This document shows positions 44,888 to 45,022 of a DNA stretch of 45,022 nt, in pieces. Positions within the stretch are counted from its first letter, which is position 1. Each line of letters starts with the position of its first letter. The DNA comes from Pseudomonadota bacterium (GTDB lineage Bacteria > Myxococcota_A > UBA9042 > GCA-2863065): the NCBI GenBank assembly GCA_005776585.1, contig SXOX01000293.1, positions 1-45,022 of the forward strand. Direction: 5' to 3'. The translations under genes and the position numbers were made by a program. The notes under the pieces were generated by a model that was not told the origin of the DNA, did not search any database, and saw only the letters and a list, made by a program, of their open reading frames with translations.

Positions 44888-45022
44888 CCGACGCAGTTCC
44901 CCACGTCGTCATCGTCGGGGGCGGCTTTGGCGGGCTCGAGACCGCCCGAGGCCTGGCCTCGGCGCCGGTGCGCATGACCCTCGTCGATCGCCGAAACCAT
45001 CACCTGTTCCAGCCGCTGCTCT
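44884..45022 (+). CDS. NAD(P)/FAD-dependent oxidoreductase, N-terminal part (type II NADH dehydrogenase-like)
   Basis: GTG 44884 overlaps the CAP lipoprotein stop (GTGA) and the frame runs off the window after 46 codons. The start has VVIVGGGFGGLETARGLA, the FAD Rossmann loop, and then VDRRNHHLFQPLL, as in type II NADH:quinone oxidoreductases (NDH-2). These enzymes pass electrons from NADH to quinone at the inner membrane face. The assignment rests on the N-terminus alone. Confidence 0.82.
   Translation, partial: MTDAVPHVVIVGGGFGGLETARGLASAPVRMTLVDRRNHHLFQPLL

Overview
The window is GC-rich, densely coded chromosomal DNA, most likely from a myxobacterium-like member of Myxococcota (Deltaproteobacteria). 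The evidence is two large lipoproteins built from MopE-type repeats (CDGxDNDCxG), an FG-GAP/VCBS secreted protein with a dockerin-like tail, many lipoproteins with Asp/Ala/Pro-rich linkers after the lipobox cysteine, a DUF4384 protein and a GAF-GAF histidine kinase. The phylum is inferred from gene content; no rRNA or other phylogenetic marker is present, and I saw no tRNA, rRNA, CRISPR array or insertion sequence.

Layout. 1-4784: end of an M24 aminopeptidase, a nucleotidyltransferase-like gene with a small partner, serB, a hotdog thioesterase, a patatin and a LOG-family protein. 4781-8867 (minus): an FG-GAP/dockerin-like protein, a TIG/cohesin-like lipoprotein and a DNA-methyltransferase-like protein in one coupled operon. 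8934-10737 (plus): maf, a YggS-type PLP protein that seems to start at CTG, and an unknown gene. 10756-12714: an AAA14/DUF4143 ATPase behind a palindrome, and a VapBC-type pair.

12815-23461 is the most unusual region. A degenerate 21-bp repeat array and a small coiled-coil gene are followed by six 21-bp tandem repeats (the first five identical) that end three bases before a Shine-Dalgarno sequence. They precede a seven-gene co-directional cluster: a 210-aa beta-rich protein, three large beta-helix (pectate-lyase-like) proteins without signal peptides, two lipoproteins interleaved with them, and a 57-aa protein. Parts of the cluster are clearly lower in GC than the rest of the window. I do not recognise it as any described system.

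23497-35273 (minus): a lipoprotein alpha/beta hydrolase, an SRPBCC protein, an M20 amidohydrolase, a MopE-type lipoprotein, a GNAT, a malate dehydrogenase-like enzyme, a second VapBC-type pair, mutY and a GAF histidine kinase. 35273-42623 (minus): polA (coupled to the kinase), a DUF4384 protein, a small membrane protein, a 70-aa cysteine protein and a second MopE/TSP3 lipoprotein. 42717-45022 (plus): a DksA-type zinc-finger protein coupled to a ferritin-like protein, a CAP-domain lipoprotein, and the start of a type II NADH dehydrogenase. Most genes in these flanking regions are housekeeping or envelope genes joined by 4-bp start/stop overlaps.
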